This document shows positions 16,219 through 25,197 of a stretch of 64,000 bases of DNA, in pieces. Location: assembly GCF_014385005.1 (NCBI RefSeq), contig NZ_JACRSZ010000012.1:1-64000 (forward strand). Reading direction: 5' to 3'. The notes below the pieces were generated by a model. It made no database searches. It was given only the letters and a program-made list of their open reading frames with translations, and had not been told where the DNA came from. Every line of letters starts with the position of its first letter. Within the stretch, counting starts at the first letter, position 1. This DNA is from Jingyaoa shaoxingensis (GTDB lineage Bacteria > Bacillota > Clostridia > Lachnospirales > Lachnospiraceae). A program made the position numbers and the translations under genes.

Positions 16219-16839
16219 ATGCCATATGGAAAAATCAGTCCGAAGCAGGCTGAGATCTTAGAATATATCAAGAATGAAATCATCAACAGAGGTTTCCCCC
16301 CTACAGTCCGTGACATCTGCGATGCTGTGAATCTAAAGTCTACCTCTTCTGTCCATTCACATCTGGAGACTCTGGAGCGCAACGGATATATCCGTCGTGA
16401 CCCAACCAAGCCAAGAGCCATCGAGATCGTGGATGATAATTTTAATCTTGCGAGAAGAGAACTGGTGAATGTACCTGTTGTGGGCCGTGTAGCAGCCGGC
16501 GAACCTATTCTTGCAGTGGAGAATGTAGAGAACTATTTCCCAATTCCGGCTGAATTTATGCCAAACAGCCAGACTTTTATGCTGAATGTGAAAGGGGAAA
16601 GTATGGTTAATGCAGGTATCCTGGACGGTGATCAGATTCTTGTGCAGCAGCAATCCACTGCTGAGAACGGAGAGATTGTAGTAGCTCTGATTGATGATAG
16701 TGCTACGGTCAAGACTTTTTATAAAGAAGATGGTTATTACCGTCTCCAGCCGGAGAATGATGCCATGGAACCAATCATTGTACAAGGCGAATTACAGATT
16801 CTGGGCAAAGTTATCGGTGTATTCCGTTTCTTTCACTAG
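16219..16839 (+). CDS. lexA: LexA SOS repressor
   Basis: A 206-residue protein from ATG 16219, chosen for the GGGAGG 8-9 nt upstream; an in-frame ATG at 16156 lies in the promoter. The winged helix-turn-helix (residues 1-65: ISPKQAEILEYIK, PPTVRDICDAVNLKS, SSVHSHLETLERNGYI) is followed by the self-cleaving S24 peptidase domain with the cleavage site VAAGEP (Ala-Gly), nucleophile Ser in GESMVNAGILDGD and the catalytic Lys in DDSATVKTF. It represses SOS genes and is cut with RecA help upon DNA damage. The yneA-like gene in this window is a likely target. Confidence 0.97.
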   Translation: MPYGKISPKQAEILEYIKNEIINRGFPPTVRDICDAVNLKSTSSVHSHLETLERNGYIRRDPTKPRAIEIVDDNFNLARRELVNVPVVGRVAAGEPILAVENVENYFPIPAEFMPNSQTFMLNVKGESMVNAGILDGDQILVQQQSTAENGEIVVALIDDSATVKTFYKEDGYYRLQPENDAMEPIIVQGELQILGKVIGVFRFFH

Positions 16840-16852
16840 ACAGATATGACAA

Positions 16853-16891
16853 AAGACCGTATAGAAGAACATGTCTCTTCTATACGGTCTT
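16853..16891 (+). terminator. Terminator between lexA and rsfS
   Basis: Sixteen-bp perfect arms (16853-16868 and 16876-16891, AAGACCGTATAGAAGA and its complement) with a 7-nt loop, followed by TAGTTTTT on the plus strand and TTTTGTC on the minus strand. It serves the convergent lexA and rsfS units. Confidence 0.9.
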
Positions 16892-16953
16892 AGTTTTTGC
16901 ACTTTATTACAATGTCCAATTATCCCCAGGGCAGCCATGGCTGAACCCTTCTT

Positions 16954-17313
16954 TTACTTTAGCTCATCCAGTGAAATGGTCTTGCCGTCTCTCCATATTC
17001 TTTCCAGATCATAGAACAGACGATTCTCTGAATCAAATACATGTACAATAATATCACTGTAATCCAACAGTACCCAGTTGGCAGTTGCGTAACCTTCCAT
17101 CTGTTTTGCTTCATAGCCGGCTCTTCCCAGTGTCTCATCTACATTATCTACCAGAGCCTGTACCTGATTCTTGTTCGTACCGCTTGCAATAATAAAATAA
17201 TCTGCCAGGACAGATACTCCTGTAATATCAATAACCTTGATATCTTCCCCTTTTTTATCTTCCAGTGCCTGTACTGCAAGTTTTACCATCTCTTTTGACT
17301 TTGCATTTTCCAT
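16954..17313 (-). CDS. rsfS: Ribosome silencing factor RsfS
   Basis: A 119-residue member of the RsfS/DUF143 family. Typical blocks are DITGVSVLADYFIIASGTN, and GYATANWVLLDYSDIIVHVF. It binds ribosomal protein L14 and blocks joining of the subunits when nutrients are short. Last gene of the rplU-to-rsfS run, 11 nt after yqeK. Confidence 0.95.
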   Translation of the reverse strand: MENAKSKEMVKLAVQALEDKKGEDIKVIDITGVSVLADYFIIASGTNKNQVQALVDNVDETLGRAGYEAKQMEGYATANWVLLDYSDIIVHVFDSENRLFYDLERIWRDGKTISLDELK

Positions 17314-17324
17314 TCGGTTCTCCT

Positions 17325-17909
17325 TTACTTTGCAGAATCTCTCTGCTCCCTATAGTATTCATAGGTTTGCATGGTCATCGGGTCCATTTTTTTTGAAGAC
17401 TTTTCCAGATACACCAGAGTATCTGAAAGAATCTTAAACAGTGTTTCATCCAGATCCACAAACGCCATCTTCCGCACTTCTTCCAGATTCGATGCTTTAC
17501 TTCTCATTGGTTCAATATAATCCGAAATATAAATAATTTTATCCAGAAGCGTCATAGCCGGTTTGCCTGTGGTGTGACATGCAATGGCATCCAGAATCTC
17601 CGCGTCTTCGATATCATACTTTTCTTTTGCAATATAGGCACCCACTTTTGCGTGAAGCAAAAAAGGACTGCACTTTTCAGCTTCTGTGATTTCAATATGA
17701 TTTTTTTCACAGATCTTCAGTTTTTTATTGTCCGGTATACATTTGGCACAGTCATGAAGAATACCGGCGATCTGAGCTTTTTCCAGGTTTTCTCCATACC
17801 GCATAGCCAGCGCTGCTGCTGTATACATGACCCCTTCTGAATGTTCAAAACGATCACGATCCAGATATTTGCGCAATGCTTTTTTTGTTTTTGAAAAATT
17901 ATAACTCAT
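17325..17909 (-). CDS. yqeK: YqeK-type HD hydrolase (symmetrical Ap4A hydrolase)
   Basis: A 194-residue HD-domain protein: first His in RFEHSEGV, the HD pair in AGILHDCAK, and later His and Asp in HAKVGAYIA, AIACHTTG and YISDYIEPMR. Bacterial YqeK proteins cut Ap4A symmetrically to two ADP with an iron centre. Its place between nadD and rsfS is the standard Firmicutes order. Confidence 0.92.
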   Translation of the reverse strand: MSYNFSKTKKALRKYLDRDRFEHSEGVMYTAAALAMRYGENLEKAQIAGILHDCAKCIPDNKKLKICEKNHIEITEAEKCSPFLLHAKVGAYIAKEKYDIEDAEILDAIACHTTGKPAMTLLDKIIYISDYIEPMRSKASNLEEVRKMAFVDLDETLFKILSDTLVYLEKSSKKMDPMTMQTYEYYREQRDSAK

Positions 17910-17951
17910 CTTAGATCTACACTTCCTGATTTTCTTTTGTCTGGGAATATT

Positions 17952-18563
17952 CTAGCCCTGATACAGTCCAGTATTCTTAATGTAAGATATCACTGAATCT
18001 GACAGATAATACCGTACACTCCTGTCCTCTCTGATCCAGTCACGCAGCATGCGGGATGACACATCCATGTTGGGTACATCCAGTACCCGGATATCAGCCC
18101 CGTATTTCTGTGTCAGATGCTGTATCTGAAGTTCCATGGACTGATCGCTGACATGATCCCTGACTGCTGCTACCAGCACTGCCAGTCTGGCAATCTGATC
18201 AGGATCCTTCCACTCTTCGAAGGTAAACAGGGAATCTGCACCCATGATAAAATAGTATTCTACCTCCGGATTCTGGGCTGTTAATCTCTCCAGGGTCTCT
18301 CTTGTATAAGAATACCCCATCTCATGGGCATCATCCAGAGAAAGGGTAAAATGAGGATTGTCCTCAATGGCAAGACGCACCATCTCGATGCGTTCCTCCA
18401 GAGATGCCCTGTTGATCCGGTTCCTTTTGTGTGGCGGATTACCAGATGGCATAATCAGCACTTCCTCCAGACCAAACTGATAATAGGCCCGCTCTGCGAG
18501 AATTAAATGGCCCACATGAACGGGATCAAATGTTCCACCTAAAATGCCTATTTTTCTCTTCAT
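17952..18563 (-). CDS. nadD: Nicotinate-nucleotide adenylyltransferase
   Basis: A 204-residue protein from ATG 18563 (GAGGG upstream; a longer frame to 18632 overlaps yhbY). Motifs GGTFDPVHVGHLILAE (the T/HxGH nucleotidyltransferase site), PSGNPPHK and SSRMLRDWI (the ISSTxxR-like site) identify NadD, which makes deamido-NAD from nicotinate mononucleotide and ATP. In the rplU-rsfS run. Confidence 0.95.
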   Translation of the reverse strand: MKRKIGILGGTFDPVHVGHLILAERAYYQFGLEEVLIMPSGNPPHKRNRINRASLEERIEMVRLAIEDNPHFTLSLDDAHEMGYSYTRETLERLTAQNPEVEYYFIMGADSLFTFEEWKDPDQIARLAVLVAAVRDHVSDQSMELQIQHLTQKYGADIRVLDVPNMDVSSRMLRDWIREDRSVRYYLSDSVISYIKNTGLYQG

Positions 18564-18576
18564 TGGTTTTCCCTCA

Positions 18577-18870
18577 TTATTTTGGAAGCATGATTTTCTT
18601 TTTGTTTTCCTTGCCCTCTTTATATAACACAATCTTCTTGCCGATCACCTGGACTACCTGAGACTTGGTGCGTTCAGATACTACCTGTGCCAGTTCCTTC
18701 GGATCATCCATACAGTTCTGAAGAACGCTGATCTTAATCAATTCCCGCGCTTCCAGAGCTTCTGCGATTGCCTTTGTGTTTTCCGGTGTCAGGCTGGATT
18801 TTCCAATCTGGAAAATCGGATCCATGGTCATCGCAAGACTTTTTAAATATGCTCTCTGTTTACTTGTCAT
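18577..18870 (-). CDS. yhbY: YhbY-family RNA-binding (CRM domain) protein
   Basis: A 97-residue single CRM-domain protein: SKQRAYLKSLAMTMDPIFQIGKSSLT at the start (quoted here in part only as the family hallmark QIGK), then VSERTKSQVVQVIGKKIVLY. These small proteins associate with pre-50S ribosomal subunits. Located 12 nt after obg and before nadD. Confidence 0.92.
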   Translation of the reverse strand: MTSKQRAYLKSLAMTMDPIFQIGKSSLTPENTKAIAEALEARELIKISVLQNCMDDPKELAQVVSERTKSQVVQVIGKKIVLYKEGKENKKKIMLPK

Positions 18871-18882
18871 GCTATTTTCCTC

Positions 18883-20175
18883 TTATTTATAATAATCAAA
18901 TGCAAGACCATACATACGGACAGTATCACCTTCCTGTATGCCTGCGTCTTCAAGTTCCTGTAAAATACCGGTATCTTTTAAGAAATTCTGGAAGAATAAG
19001 AATCCCTTTTCCGATTCCAGATTGGTATAACCCAGCATCTTCTCAATCTTAGGCCCTTCCACAATATAAGTATGATCGTCTTCCTCAGATTTGGTAACCG
19101 TATACGGAAGATTGTCATCGATTCTTACTTCATCCGGGAAGAATTCCTGTTCAAATACTACCGGTTCCTGTGGAAGCTCATTTAACAGATCACGTACATA
19201 ATACAGTAGTTCCTTCAATCCCTGACCGGTTACTGCTGAGATCGGAAATACCTTGATACCCTGTGGTTCAAATTCATCCTTCAGCTTCTGAATCGGGTCT
19301 TCATCTTCTTCCGCGTAGATCGCATCAATCTTATTCGCAGCAATGACCTGTGGTCTCTTTGAAATCTCTTCGTTGTAAGCACGTAATTCCTCGTTTATCT
19401 TGTAGATATCTTCAATCGGATCTCTTCCTTCTGTAGATGCAGCGTCTACCAGATGGATCATGACCTTGGTACGCTCAATGTGACGCAGGAATTCGTGTCC
19501 AAGTCCCACGCCTTCAGATGCGCCTTCAATCAGGCCGGGAATATCTGCAATGACAAATCCGCTGCCATCTAAGTCTACCACACCCAGATTCGGGCTTAAT
19601 GTGGTGAAATGATAATTGGCAATCTTTGGCTTGGCATTGGTTACATGAGCCAGCAGTGTGGATTTACCCACATTCGGGAATCCTACTAATCCCACGTCTG
19701 CGATCACCTTCAGTTCCAGAGTAACTACCAGTTCCTGTGCCGGCTTACCTGGCTGTGCATACTTTGGCACCTGCATAGTAGCGGTAGCAAAATGCTGGTT
19801 GCCAAGCCCCCCTCTTCCGCCTTTTAAGATGACCTGTCTCATATTATCGCCAGACATATCAGCAATAACTTTGCCACTCTCTGCATCTTTGATGACAGTT
19901 CCTTCCGGAACCTTTAATACTATATCGGAGCCATTTGCACCATGACATCTTGATTTCCCACCATTCTCACCTGGCTGCGCACTGAACTTATGTTTGTGAC
20001 GGTACTCTCCCAGCGTCGTCATTCCCTTGTCTACTTCGAAAATGACGTCACCACCTTTTCCTCCGTCACCGCCATCCGGTCCGCCAGCTGCTACAAATAA
20101 CTCTCTTCGAAAACTGACATGTCCATCGCCGCCTTTGCCGGAACAAATCGTGATTTTCGCTCTATCTGCAAACAT
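18883..20175 (-). CDS. obg: Obg GTPase (CgtA)
   Basis: A 430-residue protein with the glycine-rich Obg fold (1-158: GGDGGKGGDV, GENGGKSRCHGANG), the G domain (G1 GFPNVGKST, G3 DIPGLIEGA, G4 NKID, G5 SAV) and the C-terminal OCT domain (about 350-430), which is found in Gram-positive Obg. It acts in late 50S ribosome assembly and stress signalling. A terminator-like hairpin sits between rpmA and obg, so obg is probably expressed below the ribosomal genes. Confidence 0.97.
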   Translation of the reverse strand: MFADRAKITICSGKGGDGHVSFRRELFVAAGGPDGGDGGKGGDVIFEVDKGMTTLGEYRHKHKFSAQPGENGGKSRCHGANGSDIVLKVPEGTVIKDAESGKVIADMSGDNMRQVILKGGRGGLGNQHFATATMQVPKYAQPGKPAQELVVTLELKVIADVGLVGFPNVGKSTLLAHVTNAKPKIANYHFTTLSPNLGVVDLDGSGFVIADIPGLIEGASEGVGLGHEFLRHIERTKVMIHLVDAASTEGRDPIEDIYKINEELRAYNEEISKRPQVIAANKIDAIYAEEDEDPIQKLKDEFEPQGIKVFPISAVTGQGLKELLYYVRDLLNELPQEPVVFEQEFFPDEVRIDDNLPYTVTKSEEDDHTYIVEGPKIEKMLGYTNLESEKGFLFFQNFLKDTGILQELEDAGIQEGDTVRMYGLAFDYYK

Positions 20176-20190
20176 ATTTTACCTCCGTAC

Positions 20191-20223
20191 AAAAATGGCT
20201 TCAAACCGAAACGATTTGAAGCC
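20191..20223 (-). terminator. Intercistronic terminator between rpmA and obg
   Basis: Nine-bp arms GGCTTCAAA (20197-20205) and TTTGAAGCC (20215-20223), followed on the minus strand by ATTTTTG. Likely partial, lowering obg expression. Confidence 0.75.
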
Positions 20224-20229
20224 AACTTT

Positions 20230-20517
20230 TTACTCTTCTGTTACAGGAATGACAGAAACGATCTTCTTGTCTCTTCCTTTTCTCTGGAATCTTACAACAC
20301 CATCTGCTGTAGCAAATAATGTGTCATCTCCACCGCGTCCTACATTTAATCCTGGATGGATCTTTGTACCACGCTGTCTGTAAAGGATGTTTCCAGCTTT
20401 TACAAACTGTCCGTCAGCTCTTTTCGCACCTAATCTCTTAGATTCGGAGTCTCTACCGTTCTTTGTAGAACCAACACCTTTTTTATGTGCGAAGATTTGA
20501 AGGTTCATATTTAACAT
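20230..20517 (-). CDS. rpmA: 50S ribosomal protein L27 with cleavable N-terminal extension
   Basis: A 95-residue L27. From ATG 20517 (GGAGG 8 nt upstream) it starts [17 protein letters not shown]. In Firmicutes the first residues up to LQxF are removed by the protease Prp, leaving AHKKG, which reaches the peptidyl-transferase centre. Here the site reads NLQIF-A; the usual form is LQFF-A. The core [15 protein letters not shown] is standard. The Prp gene lies directly upstream. Confidence 0.97.
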   Translation of the reverse strand: MLNMNLQIFAHKKGVGSTKNGRDSESKRLGAKRADGQFVKAGNILYRQRGTKIHPGLNVGRGGDDTLFATADGVVRFQRKGRDKKIVSVIPVTEE

Positions 20518-20520
20518 GTC

Positions 20521-20841
20521 CTACACCTCCTTGAATACTAATTCAATATACTCATTACCGTAAGTCTTCTGTACAGACTGAACACCCAATATATAGGACC
20601 GCATCAGAAGCTGACCTTCCTGGGAAAGCTCACCATCTAATCTCAGTTCGATCAGTCCGTCACCGGACGTCACATCCATACCGTCTTCTGTAAATTCCTC
20701 AATAGAATTCACCAGATTCACTGACAATACAGACACAGCGGCACAGATAATATCATATCCTTCCTCTGCATATCCTGCATGTCCCTCACTGCGGAAACCT
20801 GTATATTGATCCTGTCTGCTATACACAGTAATCTTAATCAT
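20521..20841 (-). CDS. prp: Prp, ribosomal-processing cysteine protease (YsxB)
   Basis: A 106-residue protein. The catalytic His lies in EGHAGYAEEGYD and the catalytic Cys in DIICAAVSVLS, the diagnostic Prp motifs. It removes the N-terminal extension of L27, encoded 3 nt downstream. Sits between rplU and rpmA as in other Firmicutes. Confidence 0.95.
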   Translation of the reverse strand: MIKITVYSRQDQYTGFRSEGHAGYAEEGYDIICAAVSVLSVNLVNSIEEFTEDGMDVTSGDGLIELRLDGELSQEGQLLMRSYILGVQSVQKTYGNEYIELVFKEV

Positions 20842-20846
20842 AAAGA

Positions 20847-21152
20847 TTAACCATTGATCTTTTCAATCTTAACCTGTGTGTACTGCTGTCTGTGACCATT
20901 CTTTTTATGATAGCCAGTTTTTCTCTTGTACTTGTAAACAATCACTTTTCTAGCTTTGCCGTTCTTAACAACTGAAGCTGTAACTGTAGCGTCTGCTACA
21001 TCAGCACCAACTTTAAGACCATCATTGCTTACAGCAAGAACCTGATCAAAAGTAACAGTCTCACCTGCTTCTACACCAAGCTTCTCTACGTTAATGATAT
21101 CGCCTTCGGCTACTTTGTACTGTTTACCACCTGTTGCAATAATTGCGTACAT
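20847..21152 (-). CDS. rplU: 50S ribosomal protein L21
   Basis: A 101-residue L21 from ATG 21152 (GGAGG upstream; the frame continues open to 21197 but without a start signal). Starts [18 protein letters not shown] and ends with [21 protein letters not shown], both family signatures. First gene of the ribosomal unit. Confidence 0.97.
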   Translation of the reverse strand: MYAIIATGGKQYKVAEGDIINVEKLGVEAGETVTFDQVLAVSNDGLKVGADVADATVTASVVKNGKARKVIVYKYKRKTGYHKKNGHRQQYTQVKIEKING

Positions 21153-21263
21153 ATGGCACCTCCTATTATCATTACTCGCTAAATACGGTAGCTGCATCGC
21201 AGCATTTGAACCTCATTATGCGGCATACTTCATAAATCTAGCATAACTCTTTCACATTGTCAA
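21153..21263 (-). promoter_or_regulatory. rplU promoter and leader
   Basis: Minus strand -35 TTGACA (21258-21263), 17-nt spacer, -10 TAGATT (21235-21240). The leader of about 75 nt contains a small hairpin GCTGC-GAT-GCAGC (21188-21200) and may be an L21-type autoregulatory leader; that part is only a guess. Confidence 0.75.
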
Positions 21264-21295
21264 TGCTTTTTTCTATTTTTCTGATCTTTTTTCGA

Positions 21296-22495
21296 TTATT
21301 TTTCTGAGACTTTTTCCAGTGCTTTCATCTGTTCGGCTACGGTCTTTCTGGTTCGTTTTCTAGTGATCTCCACCAGCCCCAGCGGAGTCATGTCTACCAG
21401 AACCGTCAGTACAGGATCCTGTTTTAAGAACTTTCGCATCTCAGAAAGCAGATATTCGTTGTTCTCTTCTTTTTTCATATTGATGAAATCAATGATGATG
21501 ATACCTGCCAGATTGCGCAGGCGGATTTGTCTGGCAGCTTCTTTTGCAGCTTCCAGATTGATTTTCAGAAAAGTTTCTTCTGACTGCTTCTTTCCGTCAT
21601 ATTTTCCGGTATTCACATCAATGCTGGTCAGTGCCTCTGTCATCTGGATCACCAGATAACCGCCGGATTTCAGCCAGATCCGCTCCCGCTGCACTTCGTC
21701 AATTGCTGTCTCCACCGGATACTTTTTATACAAGGGCTGCAGCTTATCCTGATAAAAAGTCAGCTTGTCCAGATCTTCCGGCTGAAAGCCTTTCAGGTAG
21801 CTTTTTACCTTTTCGTAGATAGTGTCAGAATCAGTAAGGATCTCTTCCAGTTCTCCTGATCTGGCGCCTTTGATCAGATCCAGATATTCCGCACCGGTGC
21901 TGTGCATACAGGTGCCCCAGACACGGTGTATGGCGGTATCCGTAAGCTTCCTGCAATATTCCTGAAGATACTCTGCTTCTCGCAGGATTTGCTCTCCTGT
22001 GGCTTCCTGCGCATTCGTACGGACAATCCAGCCAACGCCTTCGTCCACAGACAGCAAAGAGTGCCAGTTAACACCGTCCCCAATGGCTTTTAGCTTGGAG
22101 GAGACGGATATCTGCCGGCTGCCAATGACTGCCACCAGATATCGTCCGGATACGGTAAGCTCGGCTGATAAAGCCAAAGCTTTTGTTTTCACTGCATCCT
22201 TTTTGATCTGAACCAGCAGTTCATCACCCTGCTGGATATTCTGGGATGCACCTTTTTTCGTATAGAACGGTGCCATCCGCTGATCCAGTGCATAATATCC
22301 TGTCACACCATTTCCCAGATCCAGAAAGGCACAACGGATATTTTTCACCACATTCTGTACCCTGCCAATATAAATATCTCCTACCTGATATCCAGCCTCT
22401 GGCTGTTCCAGGCAAATATCGACGGGATGGCGGTCTGAAAATGTAACAGAAGCCAGTCCCTCATGATAAGAAGTAATGACTAATTTAGAGGACAA
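21296..22495 (-). CDS. rng: Ribonuclease E/G family protein lacking the zinc-link region
   Basis: I place the start at TTG 22495, which gives 399 residues beginning SSKLVITSYHEGLASV, the usual RNase G N-terminus; the frame extends to 22567 inside the upstream gene. An S1 domain (VGDIYIGRVQNVVKNIRCAF) is followed by the RNase H-like/DNase I-like catalytic part with SIDVNTGKYDG and IIIIDFINM, holding the metal-binding Asp residues. The protein stops right after TRKRTRKT, before the CPxC zinc-link and small domain that hold E. coli RNase E/G tetramers together. It would cut 5'-monophosphorylated RNA or mature rRNA. Confidence 0.88.
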   Translation of the reverse strand: MSSKLVITSYHEGLASVTFSDRHPVDICLEQPEAGYQVGDIYIGRVQNVVKNIRCAFLDLGNGVTGYYALDQRMAPFYTKKGASQNIQQGDELLVQIKKDAVKTKALALSAELTVSGRYLVAVIGSRQISVSSKLKAIGDGVNWHSLLSVDEGVGWIVRTNAQEATGEQILREAEYLQEYCRKLTDTAIHRVWGTCMHSTGAEYLDLIKGARSGELEEILTDSDTIYEKVKSYLKGFQPEDLDKLTFYQDKLQPLYKKYPVETAIDEVQRERIWLKSGGYLVIQMTEALTSIDVNTGKYDGKKQSEETFLKINLEAAKEAARQIRLRNLAGIIIIDFINMKKEENNEYLLSEMRKFLKQDPVLTVLVDMTPLGLVEITRKRTRKTVAEQMKALEKVSEK

Positions 22496-23195
22496 TGTCT
22501 TCACCCAGACTTTCCAGAGATACCAGTTTCCGTTCCTCTTCTGTTCCGATGTCCGCATATACCTCATCCCGGTTCACTGACAGAGCAAAGGAATGCAGCT
22601 CGAATCCTTCATTTTTCAGGAATGCACTCATCACCAGTTCCGGCTTTAAGTTGGCTGCACTTCCGGTAGCCAGTGTCATATGCACGTTATCTCCATCCAC
22701 GGATAACGCATAAATCATCGGACGGATATCGGTCTCTACTTCACTTTTCTTCGTCTTTTTGAGAATTACAATGGAATCTTTCTTTGCAAATTCTTCCAGG
22801 CGCTTCTGCCATCCATCTGCCGGTTCATATCCAGGGCGGAAAGATACCGTATAATCTGCGGCAGCCACCAGAGACATTGCTTTACCTGCCTTGCCCTCTT
22901 CGATCTGGCGAAAACTTAAGACTTCCATGCCTTCTACCATGACTTCATTTAACTGTCTTATGGCATCTGCAGAAGCAATCGGAGATTTGATCTCAATGTC
23001 CATGTATTCTCCGTTGCTGGTCAGTCCAACACCCAGAGGTGCTGCAAAGGACATAATCATATGGGGGCTGAAGCCTTCTGTAAATGCAATATCGATATGG
23101 GCACGGCGCATAGCCTTCTGAAAATAACGCATGATATCCAGATGTCCGATAAATCGCATCACGCCCTGTTTAGCAAATTTAATTCTGATTTTCAA
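22485..23195 (-). CDS. TIGR03936-family (DUF2344) radical-SAM-associated protein
   Basis: A 236-residue protein read from TTG 23195, chosen because GGAGGTG lies 7 nt upstream; the frame itself is open to 23237 within the preceding gene. The start KIRIKFAKQGVMRFIGHLD and the block EGFSPHMIMSFAAPLGVG are typical of the family. Its members are always found fused to or beside the radical SAM gene located here 5' of it, and the pair commonly precedes rng and rplU. Molecular function is not established; a role in tRNA or ribosome modification is often supposed. Confidence 0.88.
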   Translation of the reverse strand: MKIRIKFAKQGVMRFIGHLDIMRYFQKAMRRAHIDIAFTEGFSPHMIMSFAAPLGVGLTSNGEYMDIEIKSPIASADAIRQLNEVMVEGMEVLSFRQIEEGKAGKAMSLVAAADYTVSFRPGYEPADGWQKRLEEFAKKDSIVILKKTKKSEVETDIRPMIYALSVDGDNVHMTLATGSAANLKPELVMSAFLKNEGFELHSFALSVNRDEVYADIGTEEERKLVSLESLGEDIVL

Positions 23196-25044
23196 AGCAG
23201 ACACCTCCTTTATAACATGCTGCACCGCAGCCTGCACATTTCTGACGACAGTTCACCGTTACTTCTTCCTGATGGGCTCTTTCCCATTCTTTTAACAGAT
23301 GCTTTTTCGTCACACCAATCTGAATGAAATCCCATGGCAGCTTTTCTTCCAGACTTCTTTCTCGGTGTACGTAGAAATTCATATCCGTACCGGTACGCTC
23401 CAGGGCATCCACCCATTTCTGATTATCAAAGGTCTCAGACCATGCATCATAGATACCGCCATGTTCGTACACATCCTTCAGCACCTCTGCCACTTTGCGG
23501 TCTCCCCTTGCCAGCAGACCTTCCAGTACGGAAACATCTGCCTCATGCCAGTTGTAACGGATACTCTTTTTATTTAACTGATCCTTGATCTCATGGTTAA
23601 CAGTTCTGGCACTGCCAAGGAATTCGTCAATGGTGCACATTCTTGCCCACTGGAACGGGGTAAATGGCTTCGGCACGAAGAAAGATGTGCTGACCGTAAT
23701 CTGACACTTTCCATTTCTCTGATCCTTCGGGATCTCATAATAACGCTCTGCTATCTTCTCGGCCAGATGCGCGATCTCCTTCTGGTCTTCCGGTGTCTCT
23801 GTCGGCAGCCCCAGCATAAAATATAGTTTTACCTTATTCCAACCACCTTCAAAGGCTTCTCCTGCACCTTTAATGATGATCTCTTCCGTCAATCCCTTAT
23901 TGATGACATCACGCAGTCTCTGGGATCCTGCTTCCGGTGCAAAGGTCAGGCTGCTCTTTCTGACATCCTGTACTTTGTTCATCACATCCAGAGAAAAAGC
24001 ATCGATTCGCAGAGATGGCAGGGAAATATTTACCCCACGCTGTCTGCATTCGTCAATCAGGAAGTTCACCAGTTCCGGGAGCTTGGAATAATCACTGGAG
24101 CTCAGGGAACTCAAAGAGATTTCTTCATGCCCTGTAGATTCCAGCATGGCAATGGCCGTCTTTTTCAGCATCTCCACATCACGTTCTCTGGTTGGACGAT
24201 ACAGCATACCAGCCTGACAGAAACGACATCCACGAATACATCCTCTCTGAATCTCCAGAACCACACGATCCTGAGTAGCCTTGATAAATGGCACGATCGG
24301 TGCAGTCGGATAGGTAGCATCAGACAGATCCATCACTATCTGTTTCTCGATCTGTTTCGGTACACCTTCACGATTTGGTGTGAAATCTGCAATGGTTCCA
24401 TCTTCGTTATAAGTCACATCGTAAAACATTGGTACATAGATGCCAGGGATCTTTGACGCCTGATACAGGAACTCTTTACGACTCAGTCCCTGCTTTTTAC
24501 ATTCTTTATACAGATCCACCAGTTTGAAATAAACCGTCTCACCCTCCCCAATATAGAACAGGTCAAAAAATTCTGCCAGCGGTTCCGGATTGTAGGTACA
24601 AGGACCACCGCCGATGACAACTGGACAGTCCTCTCCACGATCCGTAGCTTTTAAAGGGATCTGGCTTAAGTCAATGACCTGAAGAATATTGGTGTAGCAC
24701 ATCTCATACTGGATGGTAATACCAAGGAAGTCAAAGTCTTTAATTGGATCCTGGGATTCCAGTGCAAACAGCGAAATATTCTGTTCCCGCATCACCTTGT
24801 CCAGGTCTACCCATGGAGAATAGACGCGTTCACACCAGATGTCTTCTCTCTTATTAAACATATCGTAAAGAATCTGAATGCCAAGATGGGACATACCGAT
24901 CTCATAGACATCCGGGAAACACATGGCAAACCGGACATCAATCTTTTCTTTATCCTTCATCACTGAGTTCACTTCATTGCCGATATAACGCGCCGGCTTC
25001 TCAATACTCAGTAAAATCTCATCGCTTAACGCTAATTTTCTCAT
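23179..25044 (-). CDS. TIGR03960-family radical SAM protein with B12-binding-like N-terminus
   Basis: A 621-residue protein from ATG 25044 (GAAAGGAAAAGT upstream). An N-terminal cobalamin-binding-like Rossmann domain (CFPDVYEIGMSHLGIQILYD) precedes the radical SAM core, whose iron-sulphur ligands are in RGCIRGCRFCQAG (CxxxCxxC). A cysteine-rich tail (CRQKCAGCGAACYKGGVC) could bind zinc or a second cluster. The family is widespread in Firmicutes next to the DUF2344 gene and RNase G; its reaction is not known to me. Confidence 0.9.
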   Translation of the reverse strand: MRKLALSDEILLSIEKPARYIGNEVNSVMKDKEKIDVRFAMCFPDVYEIGMSHLGIQILYDMFNKREDIWCERVYSPWVDLDKVMREQNISLFALESQDPIKDFDFLGITIQYEMCYTNILQVIDLSQIPLKATDRGEDCPVVIGGGPCTYNPEPLAEFFDLFYIGEGETVYFKLVDLYKECKKQGLSRKEFLYQASKIPGIYVPMFYDVTYNEDGTIADFTPNREGVPKQIEKQIVMDLSDATYPTAPIVPFIKATQDRVVLEIQRGCIRGCRFCQAGMLYRPTRERDVEMLKKTAIAMLESTGHEEISLSSLSSSDYSKLPELVNFLIDECRQRGVNISLPSLRIDAFSLDVMNKVQDVRKSSLTFAPEAGSQRLRDVINKGLTEEIIIKGAGEAFEGGWNKVKLYFMLGLPTETPEDQKEIAHLAEKIAERYYEIPKDQRNGKCQITVSTSFFVPKPFTPFQWARMCTIDEFLGSARTVNHEIKDQLNKKSIRYNWHEADVSVLEGLLARGDRKVAEVLKDVYEHGGIYDAWSETFDNQKWVDALERTGTDMNFYVHRERSLEEKLPWDFIQIGVTKKHLLKEWERAHQEEVTVNCRQKCAGCGAACYKGGVCFENQN

Positions 25045-25111
25045 ACTTTTCCTTTCAGAAATCATCCTAATAACGGGTACGCGTGAAAACCTATTTTTTC
25101 ACAGTATTCCT

Positions 25112-25140
25112 ATTATATACGGAATATAGAGGAAGTTCAA
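25112..25140 (-). promoter_or_regulatory. Promoter of the radical SAM-DUF2344-rng unit
   Basis: Minus strand -35 TTGAAC (25135-25140), 17-nt spacer, -10 TATAAT (25112-25117). Confidence 0.8.
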
Positions 25141-25162
25141 GGGCAAATAAAGTCTTCATATG

Positions 25163-25192
25163 TAAAAATATTGCCCGGACGAATCCGGGCAA
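25163..25192 (-). terminator. Terminator of the AAA ATPase gene
   Basis: Nine-bp GC-rich arms TTGCCCGGA and TCCGGGCAA (25171-25179, 25184-25192) with a tetraloop, followed on the minus strand by TATTTTTAC. Confidence 0.92.
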
Positions 25193-25197
25193 CATCA

